From NCBI GenBank assembly GCA_016713405.1, contig JADJPF010000001.1, positions 558,001 through 622,000 on the forward strand: a DNA stretch of 64,000 nt, in the 5' to 3' direction. Numbering within the stretch: the first letter of the stretch is position 1; the number at the start of each line of letters is the position of its first letter. Origin of the DNA: Blastocatellia bacterium (GTDB taxonomy: Bacteria; Acidobacteriota; Blastocatellia; Chloracidobacteriales; JADJPF01). The translations under genes were made by a program, and so were the position numbers. Under the pieces are notes generated by a model. It did no database searches and was not told where the DNA came from. It was given only the letters and a program-made list of their open reading frames with translations. Positions 61,931 through 64,000 of this stretch are shown one piece after another.

Positions 61931-62494
61931 ATGAATTACTGGAAGGAATTTTTACCAGTTTATTTTTACACATTTGTTGCTATGACTTTAGGAGTGGCAG
62001 CAAGTTTAACAAGTGCTTATTCTGTAGCTATAACAGGCTTACTTATATTAGCAGGTTTAGTTAGTTGGTTTTTTGTAGAATATGCTTTGCATCGCAGCTT
62101 TTTCCATTATCATGCGCGTTCTGAATTTATGAAAAATTTAATTTATAGAATGCACTTGTCTCATCATGATAACCCCAAAGGCTTAGATACACTTCTTGCT
62201 AGCGGTTATACGAGTTTTCCCATAGCTACTATTTATTGCTTACTTATTTGGATGTTAACAAGTTGGCAAGTAATGAGTTATATGTTTGTAGGTCTGATAA
62301 TTGGTTATTTTGCTTATGAGGCACTACATTATCAAGCTCATCATTACACTCCTAAATCATCTATTTTAAAATACTTAAAGAAATATCATATGCTACACCA
62401 TCATCAAACACCTGAAATGCGTTATGGAGTAACAACACCATTTATTGACTATTTATTTGGGACTTATTTATCAATAAGCCGTAAAGTAAAGTAA
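61931..62494 (+). CDS. Sterol desaturase/fatty acid hydroxylase family membrane protein
   Basis: The 187-residue integral membrane protein carries the His boxes of the non-heme di-iron hydroxylases: HRSFFHYH (about 53-60), MHLSHHDNP (about 74-82), ALHYQAHHYTP (about 135-145) and HMLHHHQTP (about 153-161). It has several hydrophobic helices (about 10-45 and 95-130). Relatives hydroxylate or desaturate carotenoids, fatty acids or sterols; beta-carotene hydroxylase-like activity is one option. The substrate cannot be inferred. The ATG has AGGAGT upstream. It is convergent with the MFS transporter gene. Confidence 0.88.
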   Translation: MNYWKEFLPVYFYTFVAMTLGVAASLTSAYSVAITGLLILAGLVSWFFVEYALHRSFFHYHARSEFMKNLIYRMHLSHHDNPKGLDTLLASGYTSFPIATIYCLLIWMLTSWQVMSYMFVGLIIGYFAYEALHYQAHHYTPKSSILKYLKKYHMLHHHQTPEMRYGVTTPFIDYLFGTYLSISRKVK

Positions 62495-62574
62495 GTTTTG
62501 GTAGTGCAGAAACAAAGAAACAAAAGAAAAAAAGACGATAAAGAAAGTTAGAAGAATAATACACTCTATTAATA

Positions 62575-64000
62575 CTATTTTTGGTTGGCTTGTTTTTGAC
62601 TTGGTAACAACAATGAAGAGCCAAAACCACATAATGCTATAAAAACACAAAATACAAAAACTAAATGTATTCCTTCTGCTAAAGAAACTCGGAAGTATTC
62701 TAATACATTACTAGATAAATTTACTTGAACTTTAGGATCTAAAGCTATATTCAGATTATTTATTATACTAACAATTTCTCCTGAGCTTTTACTTTGCATT
62801 AGCGAAGTTGGAGCAGCTTTTAATAAGTTTATTGTTCCTATACTCATTATTACGCCCATTAGTGTAGCTCCTAGTGATCCACCTATATTTCTTGAAAATA
62901 TTGCTAGTGATGTTACTACTCCAAGTTGAGTTTTAGGTACAGAAGTTTGCACCGCTACTAACAAAGAAGTTAGTCCTAAGCCCATTCCCATCCCAACAAC
63001 AGCCATTCCCACATATATATGTAATTTGCTTGAACTCATGTTTAGAAAACTTAATATTGTAAAGCCTACTAACATACTAGTCATTCCAGCCATTACAGCT
63101 TTGCGAAAACCTACTTTTAGCATTATCTTTGCCCCTACTATTGATAAAGCCACCCAGCCAAGAACCAAAGGAATTAAAGATGTTCCTGCTTGTGTTGCAG
63201 ATGTATTTAAGACTCTTTGAGAAAATAAAGTTACAAATGGCATACTTCCTAATATTGCTGCTCCAGCAAATAGATTACCTAAAACTGTTGCCAAAAATAC
63301 TTTTTCCCGAAATAACCAAAGTGGTAGTAATGGTTCAATAGCTTTTTTTTCTATATAAATAAATAAACCTATAAATATTAAAGCTCCCACTAGAGATCCT
63401 TTTATTACCCATGCTGGTATAGTTTGAGTCTGACCTTCTCTAACACAAGCTAACAGTAATAAAGATATAGCTATTGTTAGAGCTATTGTTCCAGCTACAT
63501 CTATTTTAGGTTTTATGGTTTGTTTTCTTATAGGCATATTTAAGCTGATTATTACTAAGGATATTAAGCTTATTGGTACATTAATAAAAAATATCCATCT
63601 CCAGGTTGAATAATCTGTAATAATTCCTCCGATTAGAGGCCCTAGTATTGCTGCTGCTCCCCAAACACCGCTCATCACAGCTTGCATTTTTGGTCTTTCT
63701 TCTAAAGTATATAAATCTCCCACAACAGTTAGTGCTAAGGGAGCTAAAGCTCCTCCTCCTAATCCTTGTATTGCTCTATAAAATATTAAAGCTTGCATTG
63801 ATTCTGCTAAACCACATAATATAGAACCCAATATAAAAATACCTAATCCAACTTGATAGCATATTCTTCTACCATATAAATCTGATAATTTTCCCCAAAC
63901 AGGTACTCCTACTGTACTTGTTAGTAGATATATGGAGAATGTCCAACTATATATTGCAAAACCTCCTAAATCAGCTACTACTTTTGGCATTGCTGTTGAT
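62575..64000 (-). CDS. MFS transporter, DHA2 (14-TMS) type, N-terminus outside the window
   Basis: The frame is open through the right edge; the first in-window codons read STAMPKVVADLGG, the standard DHA2 loop after the first membrane helix, so only the first helix or so is missing. The sequence contains GKLSDLYGRRICYQVGL (motif A), RAIQGLGGGALAPLALTVVG (motif B) and GPLIGGIITDYSTWRWIFFI (motif C), and about 13 helices over 475 residues. This class exports drugs or lipids with proton exchange. It is adjacent to the TetR gene, so a regulated efflux function is plausible. Substrate unknown. Confidence 0.88.
   Translation of the reverse strand, partial: STAMPKVVADLGGFAIYSWTFSIYLLTSTVGVPVWGKLSDLYGRRICYQVGLGIFILGSILCGLAESMQALIFYRAIQGLGGGALAPLALTVVGDLYTLEERPKMQAVMSGVWGAAAILGPLIGGIITDYSTWRWIFFINVPISLISLVIISLNMPIRKQTIKPKIDVAGTIALTIAISLLLLACVREGQTQTIPAWVIKGSLVGALIFIGLFIYIEKKAIEPLLPLWLFREKVFLATVLGNLFAGAAILGSMPFVTLFSQRVLNTSATQAGTSLIPLVLGWVALSIVGAKIMLKVGFRKAVMAGMTSMLVGFTILSFLNMSSSKLHIYVGMAVVGMGMGLGLTSLLVAVQTSVPKTQLGVVTSLAIFSRNIGGSLGATLMGVIMSIGTINLLKAAPTSLMQSKSSGEIVSIINNLNIALDPKVQVNLSSNVLEYFRVSLAEGIHLVFVFCVFIALCGFGSSLLLPSQKQANQK

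Overview
This 64-kb window is low in G+C (roughly a third by eye) and densely coded. It comes from a diderm bacterium: it carries a TolC-type outer-membrane protein, an LPS-type glycosyltransferase, type IV pilus alignment proteins and a type VI secretion system (T6SS). The T6SS gene set (TagJ present, no recognisable TssJ), large Ser/Thr kinase with ankyrin repeats, HYR-repeat protein and secreted caspase-like protein are reminiscent of Acidobacteriota, perhaps Blastocatellia. That placement is an inference from gene content; there is no rRNA in the window, and I saw no tRNA.

Layout. 1-8.8 kb: housekeeping and envelope genes (3' part of ftsK, def, an acyl-CoA synthetase, a glycosyltransferase, a TolC homologue, queD, a peroxiredoxin). 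9.0-10.5 kb: a PP2C phosphatase followed by an FHA-domain gene split by an in-frame TAA. 10.9-14.0 kb: a pilus-type operon on the minus strand (pilN, pilO, an IPT-domain gene broken by a frameshift, an acidic pseudopilin). 14.6-34.5 kb: a long plus-strand T6SS cluster (tssK, tssL, glgP, tssM, tagJ, tssA, tssB, tssC, two hcp genes, tssE, tssF, tssG, clpV, one unknown gene). 34.5-40.2 kb: a VgrG-led cargo island (vgrG, DUF4123 adaptor, SMI1/KNR4 immunity-like protein, PAAR, three unknown proteins). 40.5-46.2 kb: three exported proteins (five HYR repeats; FecR-like plus Ig-like; caspase plus PEGA plus TPR). 46.2-46.7 kb: a small transposase-like remnant and an inverted repeat. 46.7-58.3 kb: minus-strand genes (chemoreceptor, kinase with ankyrins, zinc-finger metalloprotease, DUF5522, DUF1801, TPR, patatin, ettA). 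58.4-64 kb: metallophosphoesterase, TlpA-like thioredoxin, DUF3995, an IMPDH/GMPR enzyme, a TetR regulator with a probable leaderless promoter, a fatty acid hydroxylase-type membrane protein and the 3' part of an MFS transporter.

The most striking observation is a set of seven reading-frame lesions in six genes, all between 9.3 and 31.9 kb: the FHA gene, the IPT pilus gene, tssA, tssC, tssG (two lesions) and clpV. In every case the conserved protein resumes directly on the other side of the lesion. I recognised no comparable break in the other ~41 kb. The options are T6SS decay, local assembly or consensus errors, or recoding. The tssA break sits exactly on an A_AAA_AAU heptamer of the -1 frameshift type, with a zero-frame UAG two codons downstream. 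Raw reads and proteomics would separate these possibilities.

The T6SS genes would together form baseplate, membrane complex, sheath, tube and spike. The PP2C, FHA and kinase genes resemble the phosphorylation switch that controls some T6SSs, but the kinase lies about 35 kb away and the link is only suggestive.
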